A DNA stretch of 64,000 bases, taken from positions 1,612,001 through 1,676,000 of the forward strand of contig NZ_NETK01000001.1 in assembly GCF_002343915.1 (NCBI RefSeq), given 5' to 3'. Every line of letters starts with the position of its first letter. Within the stretch, counting starts at the first letter, position 1. A model generated the notes under the pieces. It was not told where the DNA came from, made no database searches, and saw only the letters and a list, made by a program, of their open reading frames with translations. A program made the position numbers and the translations under genes. This stretch comes from Nannocystis exedens. GTDB taxonomy: Bacteria > Myxococcota_A > Polyangia > Nannocystales > Nannocystaceae. This document shows, piece after piece, positions 26,153 through 35,159 of this stretch.

Positions 26153-27163
26153 CTATCCCGCGCTCTCGATCACGACCGCGGCGCGCCCGCCCGCCTCGTC
26201 GCCGGCGAACCCGATCGCCCGCGGCCCCGGGGCGTACTTGCGCGCCCAGCCGGCCATCGCCCACAACAGGCCGCACAGCCCCGCCGCGGCGCCGGTATCG
26301 CCCAGCGTCTCCGCCGGCAGCCACAGCGGGAACTCGGGTTTGCGCTCGCGGAGGAGCCGCGCGACGAGGAGCGCCTGCTCCTTGAAGTAGAAGCTCTCGC
26401 CCGCCGCGTCGGAGAGGCGAAAGTCGAGCTCGTGGGCCTGCAGGCCGGCCTCGAGCAGCGCCGCGCGAGCTGCTTCTACCGAGCCCTCGGCGCGCAACGG
26501 GACGTCGTTGTCGAGCGTCGAGGGTTCTCGGGCGAAGCCGGCCCCGCAGATCCGCGCCAGGGCGTTTCGCCGGTCTCCCGTCAACAGTACGGCAGCCGCG
26601 GCTTCGCCGGGGATCACGCCGTCGGAGTTCCCCTCGACGAGCAATCTCTGCTTTTGTGACAGGGCGAGCAGCGCGCGAGCGTTGAGCAAGGAATCGGCGG
26701 CGACGACGATGCTCGGTCGCCCGTCACGAACGCTCGCTCGGCCTCGCTCGAGCGCGGCGTACCCCCCATAGGCGCCCTCGCGGAAGATGTGCACATCCTC
26801 GGCGAGGATCTGCGTGCCGAGGATCTGCGACAGACGAGCGGCGAGCGGCGGAGAGCTGCGATCGAGAGCAGAGCCACCGAGAGCGACGAACACGGACGGA
26901 CGCTCGAGCGCAGCGAGGCGGTTCCCTCGCGCGAGATCGGCGAGGGCGTAGGTCAGCAGCTCGAGCCAGCGTTGCCCGGGCGGGACGTGCCCGTGGATGG
27001 CACCCAGTCGCGACGCGACGATCTCTCGCCCCTCGTCGTCGTGTCGCCCGGAGAAGCTCTTCCGCATGATCCCCGCGCGCATGGCGGCGCACGCGGCCGG
27101 CCATGTCAGACCGAGCGGACAGGCCATCCCGGCCGCGCGGACGAACGTCGGGCGCTCGTTCAC
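26153..27163 (-). CDS. Beta-ketoacyl-synthase-like protein of the effector locus, nucleophile missing
   Basis: 336 residues from GTG 27163, which overlaps the DUF2169 stop (GTGA). The fold is thiolase-like: an N-terminal FVRAAGMACPLGLTW strand, a central EGAYGGYAALE region, and GVIPGEAAAAVLLT and TLGDTGAAAGLCGLLW motifs as in KAS II. Where active enzymes have the nucleophile motif A-C-x-S/T, this protein has G-A-Y-G, so condensation activity is unlikely. Such proteins accompany DUF2169 and PAAR-like effectors in type VI loci of several proteobacteria, where they are thought to be accessory factors for effector loading. Confidence 0.75.
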   Translation of the reverse strand: MNERPTFVRAAGMACPLGLTWPAACAAMRAGIMRKSFSGRHDDEGREIVASRLGAIHGHVPPGQRWLELLTYALADLARGNRLAALERPSVFVALGGSALDRSSPPLAARLSQILGTQILAEDVHIFREGAYGGYAALERGRASVRDGRPSIVVAADSLLNARALLALSQKQRLLVEGNSDGVIPGEAAAAVLLTGDRRNALARICGAGFAREPSTLDNDVPLRAEGSVEAARAALLEAGLQAHELDFRLSDAAGESFYFKEQALLVARLLRERKPEFPLWLPAETLGDTGAAAGLCGLLWAMAGWARKYAPGPRAIGFAGDEAGGRAAVVIESAG

Positions 27164-28263
27164 GGCTTGCCTCCGCCGCGCTGACGCAGCCAATCGAGGG
27201 TCGCGGACAGGTTGGCGAAGACCGGCTTGCCGCCACGGGTCCCGACGGGGGAACTCCTCCGTCGCTCACCGACCAGGATCTCTCGCAGCGCCGTGGGCTT
27301 CTTGCGCAGCGGCATGCTCGCGCGCCACACCAGCGTGGCGAGCTCGAGGTGTGGCTCGAGCGTCACCGTGTCGAGCACCCCGCTGCGGACAACCGAGCCG
27401 TCGTCGAAGCAAAACTCCACGGGGACGGGCCACGAGGGGATGGTGTAGAGCACGGCCCCGCGCGCGGCCATATGTACACAGCAGATCTTCTCACCACCCT
27501 TGAAGTGCGGGAACTGCTGATCGACCGGCGCACACTGGAAATAGCGGCTGTCGAAGTCCGCTGGCAGAAACGGCGCCCGTTCCTCGCGCCAGCGCGCGTC
27601 GTAGGTGCCGGCGAGCCCGATTCGCGGCTGCCAGGCGCGACCCACACAGCCGATCCCGGCCGGCTCCTGGCGGTCGCGGGGCGAGGACACCGGACAGCCC
27701 AGGAGCTCGACGTTGGGCACGGGCCGGCCCTCGATGTCGCGGGCGCTGCGACGGGGATGAAACCCGATCCCCACGGGATTGCGGGTCTCGACGATCACTT
27801 GCTCGGGGCCGTCGCTGTCGTCCATGCCCCCGAATGCGCGATCGAACGTGATCGGCAGTTCGGCGAAGGGAACGGCATCTCCAGCCCTGATGCCCATGGC
27901 GCTCGTCCAGCGCCGCTCGCCGTGGATCATGAGCTCCTTGACGCGACCTTGCACTTCGAGCCGCACGGGCAGCTTCTTCACGGGCCGACCACCCGGAGCG
28001 ACGGCCTTCCCGACCACGACGACGTCCGTCGCCGGCTTCTCGAGCGCGAAGTCGCATTCATGACGCACGCTCGTGGTCGCGGGATCGCCGTAGTGCTCGT
28101 CCGCCGCGACGAGGGACCGCTGGAATTCCGCGAGCGTCAGCGCGCCCCGGTCGTCGGCGCAGAAGGTGCCCTTGACGACGACCACGCAGCGCTCTCTCGC
28201 ATCGCGGTCGGTCGCCACGCACAGCTCCGCGAGCATCCCGGTCGTGTTGGAGGTGATCTGCAT
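27160..28263 (-). CDS. DUF2169 family protein, type VI effector accessory
   Basis: 367 residues, cytoplasmic. The family pattern is clear: an N-terminal FCADDRGALTLAE segment, DVVVVGKAVAPGGRPV, the RAFGGM motif with NPVGIGF after it, and AWQPRIGLAGTYDARWREER near residue 240. DUF2169 proteins are encoded with VgrG/PAAR effectors and are regarded as adaptors that help load them. Here the gene leads a minus-strand unit: DUF2169, KAS-like, DUF4150 effector, immunity. No structural type VI genes lie in the window, so this is an orphan effector island. Confidence 0.88.
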   Translation of the reverse strand: MQITSNTTGMLAELCVATDRDARERCVVVVKGTFCADDRGALTLAEFQRSLVAADEHYGDPATTSVRHECDFALEKPATDVVVVGKAVAPGGRPVKKLPVRLEVQGRVKELMIHGERRWTSAMGIRAGDAVPFAELPITFDRAFGGMDDSDGPEQVIVETRNPVGIGFHPRRSARDIEGRPVPNVELLGCPVSSPRDRQEPAGIGCVGRAWQPRIGLAGTYDARWREERAPFLPADFDSRYFQCAPVDQQFPHFKGGEKICCVHMAARGAVLYTIPSWPVPVEFCFDDGSVVRSGVLDTVTLEPHLELATLVWRASMPLRKKPTALREILVGERRRSSPVGTRGGKPVFANLSATLDWLRQRGGGKP

Positions 28264-28557
28264 CGGACGCGGTGCTCGTCGCGGTACAGCCGGCGCACGT
28301 GGTCCGGCCGCGGCAGGACGCCGAGCATAGCGCGATCTCGCGGTTGGACGAGGGGAAGGAAACGACTCCTAAGTCGAAAGGCTGGGCAGCGCGCCGAGCG
28401 CGATGAGGAACAGCGTCCGGATGAACCGCCTCGCCGGTCACTCCCGAGCCCGCTGGCTCGCGAGACGTTGACCTGGAAACGGTTGTGCGCCCCGGCGAAC
28501 AGGCCACGGGCTTCGTGAGGGCGGCCAGCTCGCACCGACGACCGGGTCCGCCGTCGC

Positions 28558-29787
28558 TCACCGCCCGCAGCAGGCCGTCCAGCAGCACGAGCCGTCGTCC
28601 TGCCCGCAGTTTTGCCCGCCGTTGGTCCAGCCGCAGTCGCAGTCGTCCATCTCTTCCTGCGAGCAGCTGCCCCCGCCGCCCTTGCAGGCCTGGATGTCGG
28701 CGAGCGGTCCGCGGTCGATGCCGGAGATCGCCACCAATTGCGGCGGGCAGGCCACCTCTTGATAATGCAGGTTCGGGTTGTCGGCGGCCTCGTACCAATG
28801 CACGTACCACTCGCAGCCCGCGAGCAGCTCGGCCATGCCGGGCTCGTCGAACACCGCGGCGCAGCGGGCCAGCACGCATTGCTTCTGCTGCTCGTGGTCG
28901 CCGCCCTGCTGCTGGCAGTACGTCATGAACCCGCCGTAGGTCGCCCCGAGCTCCGACGTGTCGACGTCCCACTGGTACGAGCAGGCGTCGAACAGCCCGA
29001 CCCCGCCGCCCGGCGTGAGGATGTCGAACTGACCGCCGGCGACGTCGTGGCCGATGTTGGTCGCCTGCACGATCATCGTCTTGTTCGCCAGCGCCACCGA
29101 TCCCGGGTCCTGCGCGTTGTAGTGGCCCGTCCCGTCGAAGTCGAGCTGGTAGCAGCGCCCGCAGATGTCGCCCTGGGCCGGCACCGCCGCGAAGCCGTAG
29201 GCCAGCGTGTCCGACACCGCCCACGGCGCCCCGCTGTAGCACGTGAACGCGCTGTTCTCCGCCGGCGACTGGCACGAGCTCACCACGTCGTAGGCCGCCC
29301 CCAGGCTGTTGTCGCTCTTGTCGCAGCTCTGCAGCGGTTCGGTCGCCGGGTTGACGTTGCCCTGCCAGCCGCAGTGGGCCTTGCAGCAGTCCCAGTAGCG
29401 CGTCGCGTAGCCCTGGCAGGCCGTGCCGTCGAGCGGCGGCGGGTCGACCGCCCCGGTCGTCGAATCGCTGGTGTTCGGGTCGGTCGTCGCCGTCGCGCCG
29501 GTCGTGTCCGCCTCGGTCGTCGTCCCCGGGCTCGACGTCCCCGGGCTCGTCGTCGCGGGGCTCGTCGTCCCCGGGCTCGTCGTCCCCGGGTTCGTCGTCC
29601 CGTTGCTGGTCGCGCTGCTGCTGCCCGTCGTCGGCGCCTCGGTGGCCGCGGTGCTGCCGACGCCGCTGGCCTCGCTCGCGCTGCCGGGGTTGTCGCCGGT
29701 CGTCGCCGCCGTGCCCGTCACCTCGCCGCCGCCGGGGCACGCGATCAGCCAGCCCGAGAGCAGCGCCCACGCATGGTTCGTCCGCAT
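28558..29787 (-). CDS. GH45 endoglucanase, lipid-anchored
   Basis: 409 residues from ATG 29787. The signal peptide ends in LIAC (Cys17), followed by a Thr/Ser/Pro/Gly linker of about 95 residues. The catalytic domain has the GH45 signature (ATRYWDCC) with the catalytic Asp133, and the second catalytic Asp255 in GGQFDILTPGGGVG. The GFAAVP and CGRCYQL segments and a dense set of cysteines also fit fungal-type GH45 cellulases, which hydrolyse beta-1,4-glucan with inversion. The last 60 residues form a separate Cys-rich tail. GH45 is mainly eukaryotic, so an old transfer into this lineage is plausible. Lipid anchoring suggests surface display. Confidence 0.88.
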   Translation of the reverse strand: MRTNHAWALLSGWLIACPGGGEVTGTAATTGDNPGSASEASGVGSTAATEAPTTGSSSATSNGTTNPGTTSPGTTSPATTSPGTSSPGTTTEADTTGATATTDPNTSDSTTGAVDPPPLDGTACQGYATRYWDCCKAHCGWQGNVNPATEPLQSCDKSDNSLGAAYDVVSSCQSPAENSAFTCYSGAPWAVSDTLAYGFAAVPAQGDICGRCYQLDFDGTGHYNAQDPGSVALANKTMIVQATNIGHDVAGGQFDILTPGGGVGLFDACSYQWDVDTSELGATYGGFMTYCQQQGGDHEQQKQCVLARCAAVFDEPGMAELLAGCEWYVHWYEAADNPNLHYQEVACPPQLVAISGIDRGPLADIQACKGGGGSCSQEEMDDCDCGWTNGGQNCGQDDGSCCWTACCGR

Positions 29788-30270
29788 CGACACGCTCGCG
29801 ATTGTCGGCCAACCCGCCCGCGAAATCACCGTCGATACGCCCGCTCCGCGGTTGCGTGGAATGCCCGCTGCGCGATGCCCCCGGGCGGTCCCCTGCGACG
29901 CCCCTGAGGGCCGGCCTCGCTGCCGCCTGACTTCCCGGGAAGATCCGCTCGGTTCATTGCCGCCCACCTGCGCACTCGCGTACTTTCGCGCGCCGCGCCG
30001 CGACGCCCGTCCGCGCCACGATCTCCCGGCCCTCCCGTCCCGCGGCCCGGTCCGCCCGAACGGCCGCGGAGATCACCCGGGTGTCCTTCAAGGCATGTCC
30101 ATTCGGACATCTCAGCGTCGCGCCCACATGTCCTCGAGGACACCCGACCACGGCGCACGCCGGGTGCTGCACCCTCGCGGCCGCGGCGCCGAGGATCGCC
30201 CTCGCCGGGGCCGCCGGGACCCGGCCGCGCAGGCTTGGCAGTCGCGGGCCCGCTTGCTAGCGTGGCGGCG
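29788..30270. other. Divergent intergenic region with CATG elements
   Basis: The region between GH45 (minus) and the oxidoreductase gene (plus) carries no supported gene. It holds 14-bp-spaced cores at 30080, 30094 and 30108 and at 30127 and 30141, and TAGCGT at 30258-30263, a possible -10 box 7 bases before ATG 30271. Confidence 0.45.
30080..30144. repeat. 14-bp-phased CATG elements, two short copies
   Basis: Cores GGTG 30080, CATG 30094 and CATC 30108, then CATG 30127 and CACC 30141, all at 14-bp spacing within each group. Located upstream of the oxidoreductase gene. Confidence 0.6.
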
Positions 30271-30903
30271 ATGAACGCCTCGCCCGGTCGGGTCCTCGTC
30301 GTCGGCGGCACTGGCCGCACCGGTCGTCACGTCGTCACGCTCCTGCGCGAGGCCGGCGTCCCGCTGCGTCTGCTCGTCCGCGATCGCGCGCGTGCCGAGG
30401 CCGAGTTCGGCGCGCGCCTCGAGCTCGTCGTCGGCGACGCCCTCGACCTCGACCTCGGCCCCGCGTTCGCCGGCGTCGAGCGCGTCGTCACCACCCTCGG
30501 CAGCCGCGACGTCCACGGCGGCGGCCTGCGCAAGGTCGACCTGCCGGCCACCGCCCGCCTGGTCGAGGCAGCCCGCGGCGCGGGGGTCGCTCGCTTCGTG
30601 CTGTGCTCGACGATCGGCGCCGTGCCCACGCCCGGCGTCCCGCCGCACATGCTCGAGTGGTTCGCGCCCAAGGGCGAGGCCGAGGCCGTCCTGCGCGCCA
30701 GCGGCGTCCCCTTCGCCATCATCCGCCCCGGCGGGCTGCACGACGGTCCCACCGACGACCCGCGCATGATCGACTGCCGCCACGTCGCCCGCGCCCTCGT
30801 CGCCGCGATGGGCCGCGACGACGCCCTCGGCGCCACCTTCGAGCTCAGCAACGCCCGCCTGCAGCGGCCCGAGGCCGACCCGCTGCTCGGCGTCCGCGTC
30901 TGA
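30271..30903 (+). CDS. NAD(P)-binding atypical short-chain dehydrogenase
   Basis: 210 residues from ATG 30271. A Rossmann N-terminus with VLVVGGTGRTGRHVV, the glycine-rich motif of NmrA-like/atypical SDRs, is followed by LVRDRARAEAEFG, VVGDALD and IIRPGGLHDGP. The usual Tyr-x3-Lys pair is not obvious: the position after the SS/ST strand reads FVLCSTIGAVPTPG. A redox-sensor or epimerase-like role is as likely as a dehydrogenase. Possible leaderless start behind TAGCGT. It converges on the choice-of-anchor lipoprotein, with a CATG array between them. Confidence 0.8.
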   Translation: MNASPGRVLVVGGTGRTGRHVVTLLREAGVPLRLLVRDRARAEAEFGARLELVVGDALDLDLGPAFAGVERVVTTLGSRDVHGGGLRKVDLPATARLVEAARGAGVARFVLCSTIGAVPTPGVPPHMLEWFAPKGEAEAVLRASGVPFAIIRPGGLHDGPTDDPRMIDCRHVARALVAAMGRDDALGATFELSNARLQRPEADPLLGVRV

Positions 30904-30926
30904 GCGCTCGCGGCTGCCTTTCGCGA

Positions 30927-31000
30927 CATGCTCTGCAAGACATGCTCTTCAGAGCATGTTCCTCGGGCCCTGCTCTCGAGAGCATGCCCCTGAAGTCATT
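30927..31000. repeat. 14-bp-phased CATG array, 6 cores, between convergent genes
   Basis: Cores CATG 30927, 30941, 30955, CCTG 30969, CATG 30983 and CATT 30997 are each exactly 14 bp apart. Adjacent cores form near-perfect stems, for example CATGCTCT/AGAGCATG around TC at 30941-30958. The array fills the space after the oxidoreductase stop (30903) and before the end of the convergent lipoprotein gene (31103). Confidence 0.9.
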
Positions 31001-31102
31001 CGGAGCCGTGGGCCCGCGACGAGGTCGGCAAGCCGCGCGCTGTCGCTGAGCACCTGGGTGGGGGCCGTCGTCACGGCGCCGCGAGGCTCGTGAACCGCGT
31101 GC

Positions 31103-33025
31103 TCACTGCCCGACCAGCTCGTAGATCGACACGCTGCCGCTGACCTCGTTGGCGACGATCACCAGCGGCTTGCCGTTCGGGCTGGCCGCCGCCGGCACGA
31201 ACGTCAGGCCCTCGGGCCCGAGGTCGTCGGCGGTGCCCGCCTCGATGTCCGCGGCGAAGTCGCGCGGGTTCGCGTACTGAAGGATCTCCGGCGCTTGCGG
31301 GTCGGCGAGGTCGACCATCAGCACCCCGCCCATGCGCTCGAGCCCGATGAAGCCGAGCGTGCGGCCGTAGGCGTGGCCGAGCGTCAGGCCCTCGGGCTCG
31401 GGGCCCTTGTCGTCCGAGCGGCTGTCGAAGTCGTTGTCGGCGTTGTCGGCGTTGAAGTTGTCCTGGTAGGCCGGGTGGTTGGCGAGCAGCTGCTCGATCG
31501 CCTCGCCGCTGTCGTGGACCAGCGACCCGTCGGCCGCGCTCCACACCGCGAACGAGCGCCCGCCGAACGTGTAGAGCGCGTCGTAGTCGCCGTCGTCGTC
31601 CGGGTCGCCGAGCGAGCTCGTGACCTTGAGGCGACCGAGCGCCCCGTCCTGCTGCAGCGCGTCGGCGTCGGGGAACAGCTGCGGGTCGAGGTCGACGTTC
31701 TTGATCCGCACCTCCTCCGAGTAGCCGTCCCAGTCGCGCACGTCGCCCTCGTTGGCGGTCAGCAGGAACGCCTCGCCGTCGATCGTGAACCACGCGATCG
31801 CGTCGGGCTGGTACATCCCGCGCACCGGCGCGTCGACCAGCGCGGCCGCGCCGTCCTCGTCGGACGGGTCGAGCTTGGCCCCGCTGTTCCACGCCTTGAA
31901 GCCGAGCGCGTGGACGTCGGTGACCTGGCCGGTCGCCAGGTCGACCACCGCCAGCGCGTTGTTCTCCTGCAGCGTCACGAACGCCGTCAGCGAGTCGCCG
32001 GAGATCGCCACGTACTCGGGCTCGAGGTTCTGCGCCGGCGAGTCGGCGTTGGGCCCGAACAGGCGCACGTCGGGGTCGAGGTTCATCAGCGTGAACCCGG
32101 TGAAGTCGGCCGTCTTCACGTCGGCGGGCAGCACGTTCTCGACCCCGCCGGAGATGTCGATCACCGACACCGAGCCCTCCGGGTCGACCGAGTAGTCGTC
32201 GGCCGGCTCGCCCTCGTTGGCCGTCACCACGTACTTCCCGTCGGGCGAGAACGTGACCATGTCGGGCAGCGCCCCGACCGGCACCGACGCCAGCTTCTGC
32301 CCGCTCGCGGCGTCGAAGAACCACACCTCGCCGGTCTCGGTCTTGGTCGTCGACTCGACCGCCGCCGCCACGATCCCGTCGTGGACCGCCACCGAGTTCG
32401 GCGGCCCGAACAGCGCCGTCGACAGCGTCGTCACCAGCACCGGCGCCGCCGGGTCGCCGAGGTCGAGCACGTCGATGCCCGACTTCTGCCCGTTGACCAC
32501 GAACAGCCGCTGGCTGCCCGGGTCGTAGGCGGGGATCTCCGCCGCGCTCCGATCGTCCTCGAGGTACACGGCGAGCGCGGCCGCCTCGTCCGGCTGCGCG
32601 TAGCGGCCGATCCGCACCATCTCGATCGTCTCGACCACGCCGGTGTCCGTCTCCCCCGCCGTCGTCTCGCCCGTGCTGCCGGTGGTCGTCGTCTCGCCCG
32701 TCGTCGTCGTCGTCGTGTCCGCCGTCGCGCCGGTGGTGGTCGTCGTCTCGCCCGTCGTCGTCGTCGTCTCGCCCGTGCTGCCCGTGATCGCCTCGGTGGT
32801 CGTCGAGTCGTCGCCGGTGGTCGACGGCGCGCCGGTCGTCGGCGTCGTCGTCGTGCCGGTCGGCGTCGCGGTGGTGGTCGGTTCGTCGGTCGTGCCGCTC
32901 GTGGTCGTCGTCTCGCCCGTCTCGCTGTCGGGCGTGGCGGTGGTCGACCCCTCCGGACTGCAAGCCGCGAGGCTCACGCCGAGGAGGACCGTGGCGATTT
33001 CGGAGATTGACGGGTTCTGTCGCAT
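31103..33025 (-). CDS. Choice-of-anchor I domain lipoprotein (phytase/propeller-like)
   Basis: 640 residues from ATG 33025. The signal peptide ends in SLAAC (Cys22). A linker of about 100 residues is almost pure Thr with Gly/Ser/Glu (TTTTGETTTT-type repeats). The rest is a large beta-propeller of the choice-of-anchor I type: FVVNGQKSGIDVLDL, VTFSPDGKYVVTANEGEP, YVAISGDSLTAFVTLQENN, LLTANEGDVRDWDGY, and PEGLTLGHAYGRTLGFIGLER. Members are extracellular and often annotated as alkaline-phosphatase-like, though activity is not shown. The acidic NADNDFDSRSDDKGPE segment could bind calcium. Exported; ligand unknown. Confidence 0.85.
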   Translation of the reverse strand: MRQNPSISEIATVLLGVSLAACSPEGSTTATPDSETGETTTTSGTTDEPTTTATPTGTTTTPTTGAPSTTGDDSTTTEAITGSTGETTTTTGETTTTTGATADTTTTTTGETTTTGSTGETTAGETDTGVVETIEMVRIGRYAQPDEAAALAVYLEDDRSAAEIPAYDPGSQRLFVVNGQKSGIDVLDLGDPAAPVLVTTLSTALFGPPNSVAVHDGIVAAAVESTTKTETGEVWFFDAASGQKLASVPVGALPDMVTFSPDGKYVVTANEGEPADDYSVDPEGSVSVIDISGGVENVLPADVKTADFTGFTLMNLDPDVRLFGPNADSPAQNLEPEYVAISGDSLTAFVTLQENNALAVVDLATGQVTDVHALGFKAWNSGAKLDPSDEDGAAALVDAPVRGMYQPDAIAWFTIDGEAFLLTANEGDVRDWDGYSEEVRIKNVDLDPQLFPDADALQQDGALGRLKVTSSLGDPDDDGDYDALYTFGGRSFAVWSAADGSLVHDSGEAIEQLLANHPAYQDNFNADNADNDFDSRSDDKGPEPEGLTLGHAYGRTLGFIGLERMGGVLMVDLADPQAPEILQYANPRDFAADIEAGTADDLGPEGLTFVPAAASPNGKPLVIVANEVSGSVSIYELVGQ

Positions 33026-33185
33026 GGGAGTGAAACTGCGCCTCTGGCCGGATGACACGCCGCCTCGGCGACGGCCTCGCCGCACGCTGGTGACGTTTCT
33101 CGCCGCGATTGCCACGGCTTCGCGACAGGGTCCGTGACCCGCGGCCAGGCCCGAGCCGACGTCAGGGCGACCCGGGCGGCTCCGA

Positions 33186-33259
33186 CATGGTGCTTCAGAC
33201 ATGACCCAAGGGGCATGTCCTCAAACTTATGTTCGATCAAACATGCCCCTGCGACCATC
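33186..33259. repeat. 14-bp-phased CATG array, 6 cores
   Basis: Cores CATG 33186, 33200, 33214, TATG 33228, CATG 33242 and CATC 33256 keep an exact 14-bp period. The array sits alone in the 480-base gap (33026-33506) upstream of the choice-of-anchor gene and downstream of the rhodanese gene. I see no gene in that gap. Confidence 0.88.
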
Positions 33260-33506
33260 CTCGCAGGGCCCGTCACTCACGGCTCGGCGACCGCTCCGGG
33301 TCCCCGTCCCGGAGACGCCAGCCGCGCCTCGACCCGCTCGGGCTCAGTCGCGAGAGCGCCGCTCGTGGCATCGAGACGCTCGCTCCGCGGGCCGGACCCG
33401 CTCCGACCGAGCTCGCTTATGCCCCATGCGCATCGGGGAGAGCCCCGGCGTCACGGCTCGCCTGCGCCCGGTCGACGCCTGCGCACAGCGTCGTGGGCGA
33501 CGCCCG

Positions 33507-33917
33507 CTAGCGCTTGAGCGACGCGTGGTCGTGCCCGGGCAGCGTCGTGGTCGTCGACGGCCCGCCGCCTGCGACCCAGCCGGCATCATCGTTGCCCCCG
33601 CTCCAGCCGCCGATCTGGTCGAGCAGGCGGGTATAGCCCAGGCCTTCGAGCACGGCCGCCGCGCGAGCCGAGCGCCCGCCCGCCTTGCACGACACCAGGA
33701 TCTCCTGGTCCTTTGTAAAATGGGCCTGGACCTCGGCCGCGAACTCGGGGTTCGGCACCATCCCGCCGGGCCCCATGTGCATCAGCGGAATGTTGTAGGC
33801 GTTCGGCGCGTGGCCGGCCTCGAACTCGGGGACGCTGCGGACATCGATGTGGACGAGGTCGGCATCGGACGCGACCTTGGCGATCGCTTCGGGCGTGCTG
33901 AGGCGCTGGATCGGCAT
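33507..33917 (-). CDS. Single-domain rhodanese (sulfurtransferase)
   Basis: 136 residues, one rhodanese domain. It has VHIDVRSVPEFEAGHAPNA near the start and the active-site loop VSCKAGGRSARAA with the catalytic cysteine (about residue 77). The loop pattern CxxGxRS suits a GlpE/PspE-type sulfurtransferase that carries a persulfide. The C-terminal extension (about 25 residues, Gly/Thr-rich, ending in a His pair) is unusual. There is no signal peptide. It could supply sulfur in the cytoplasm; the isc operon is only 3.5 kb away, but a link is speculation. Confidence 0.88.
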   Translation of the reverse strand: MPIQRLSTPEAIAKVASDADLVHIDVRSVPEFEAGHAPNAYNIPLMHMGPGGMVPNPEFAAEVQAHFTKDQEILVSCKAGGRSARAAAVLEGLGYTRLLDQIGGWSGGNDDAGWVAGGGPSTTTTLPGHDHASLKR

Positions 33918-33950
33918 GCCCGATCTTCGTAGCCCGGGCGGGCCCGGCCT

Positions 33951-35063
33951 TCAACCCCCGGCCCCGCCGCTCTCCGCTTTCGCGCCGCCCTCCGCCTTCG
34001 CGCCGCTGGTCGCCTTCGCCTCGGCCTTCGCGTCGCCTGCGGCCGGGGTCGCGTCCGCGGCCGGGCGCTCGTTCATCGCCGGCGCCTCGGGGAACGGCTT
34101 GCCGTCGGTGCGCACCGCCGCCTCCTTGCCGTCGGGTCCGGGCACCAGCTTGGCGAACTGGTAGGCCAGCGTCGTGTGCGTCACGTACTTGCTGGCCTTG
34201 TCGGTCGCGGTCGTGAACTCCTCGCGCAGCAGGTGCGGCTCGCCGGCGTCGACGAAGAACAGCAGCGTCCCGCGGACCACCCCCTCGAGCGACGTCTTGG
34301 CGCCCGGCGACGTGTACTCGCCGATGTACGACAGCTCCGCGCGCAGCCCGGTGTCCGGGTCGCGCTCGAGCTTCTTCAGCTCCCACAGCACGTCGCGGGT
34401 GTCGATCACCCCGCCCGAGCGCATCTGGCACTTCGAGCGCCACTTGGCGCCGACGCCGATCGCCTGCTCCGGGAAGCGGATGCAGAAGAACCGGTTGGCG
34501 TCGACCAGCGCCTGTCCGGGCTTGGCCTCGGCCTGTTCTTTGGGACCGGTGACCGTCGTCGTCCCCGGCCGCTCGCCGGTCGCCAGCAGGCGGTGGCTCG
34601 TCACCAGTTGGTCGACGACCTTCTCGTCGTTCGCGAGGAACTTGCCGTTCGGCGGCTCGGCCTCGAAATTCACGTAGCGGTGCTCGAGCGTGCACGCGCG
34701 GGTGAAGCCCTCGCCGTCGCAGTCCTTGAGGCTCAGCCGCTCCTCGCGAGCGAACCCGGTCGGCTGGACCAGCGAACCGAAGCGGATGTTGCCGATGGTC
34801 GTGACGCGGTAGTTCGTACCTTCCCGAAGGGCCAGGCGGATCTCCGCCATCTCCGAAGGCGCCGGCGGGCTCGACGGTTGTGAAGGATCGGCCTTCGAAT
34901 CGGCCGGCGTCGCGGGGCTTTCGGCCCCCACGGGCGGCTGGACCGCTGGCACGGACTTTTGCGGCGCTGCTTTGTCGTCGCGCTGTTGCAGGCGCGAGGG
35001 CCCCGGATCGCCGCAAGCGGCCACAAAAGCCAGGAGAAAGCCGGTCGTGTATGGGCGAAGCAC
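33951..35063 (-). CDS. Secreted lipoprotein, 370 residues, function unknown
   Basis: GTG start at 35063, signal peptide with lipobox VAAC (Cys17), a Pro/Ala/Ser linker to about residue 70, then a beta-rich domain (NYRVTTIGNIRFGSLVQPTG, KWRSKCQMRSGGVIDTRDVLWEL) resembling the general pattern of myxobacterial DUF6263-like lipoproteins. Four cysteines are in the domain. The C-terminal 50 residues are Ala/Lys/Gly/Glu repeats (AKAEGGAKAES). One 14-bp pair (34532, 34546) encodes the TGPKEQ peptide. Divergently transcribed from the larger lipoprotein gene at 35160 with 96 bases between start codons. Confidence 0.7.
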   Translation of the reverse strand: MLRPYTTGFLLAFVAACGDPGPSRLQQRDDKAAPQKSVPAVQPPVGAESPATPADSKADPSQPSSPPAPSEMAEIRLALREGTNYRVTTIGNIRFGSLVQPTGFAREERLSLKDCDGEGFTRACTLEHRYVNFEAEPPNGKFLANDEKVVDQLVTSHRLLATGERPGTTTVTGPKEQAEAKPGQALVDANRFFCIRFPEQAIGVGAKWRSKCQMRSGGVIDTRDVLWELKKLERDPDTGLRAELSYIGEYTSPGAKTSLEGVVRGTLLFFVDAGEPHLLREEFTTATDKASKYVTHTTLAYQFAKLVPGPDGKEAAVRTDGKPFPEAPAMNERPAADATPAAGDAKAEAKATSGAKAEGGAKAESGGAGG

Positions 35064-35159
35064 GCGCGGAGCATCGCATGCCGGCTGCCGCGTCTGCCAT
35101 GCGCGCTATCGCTCGCCTCATGTCACAAACCCACCCCGGTTTTCGCTATCCTCCGCCGC

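Noticed and set aside
30927-31000. CRISPR or simple microsatellite for the 14-bp arrays
   Set aside because: Only the core and its flanking purine/pyrimidine pattern are kept while four bases vary; the unit is too short for CRISPR and too variable for a microsatellite.
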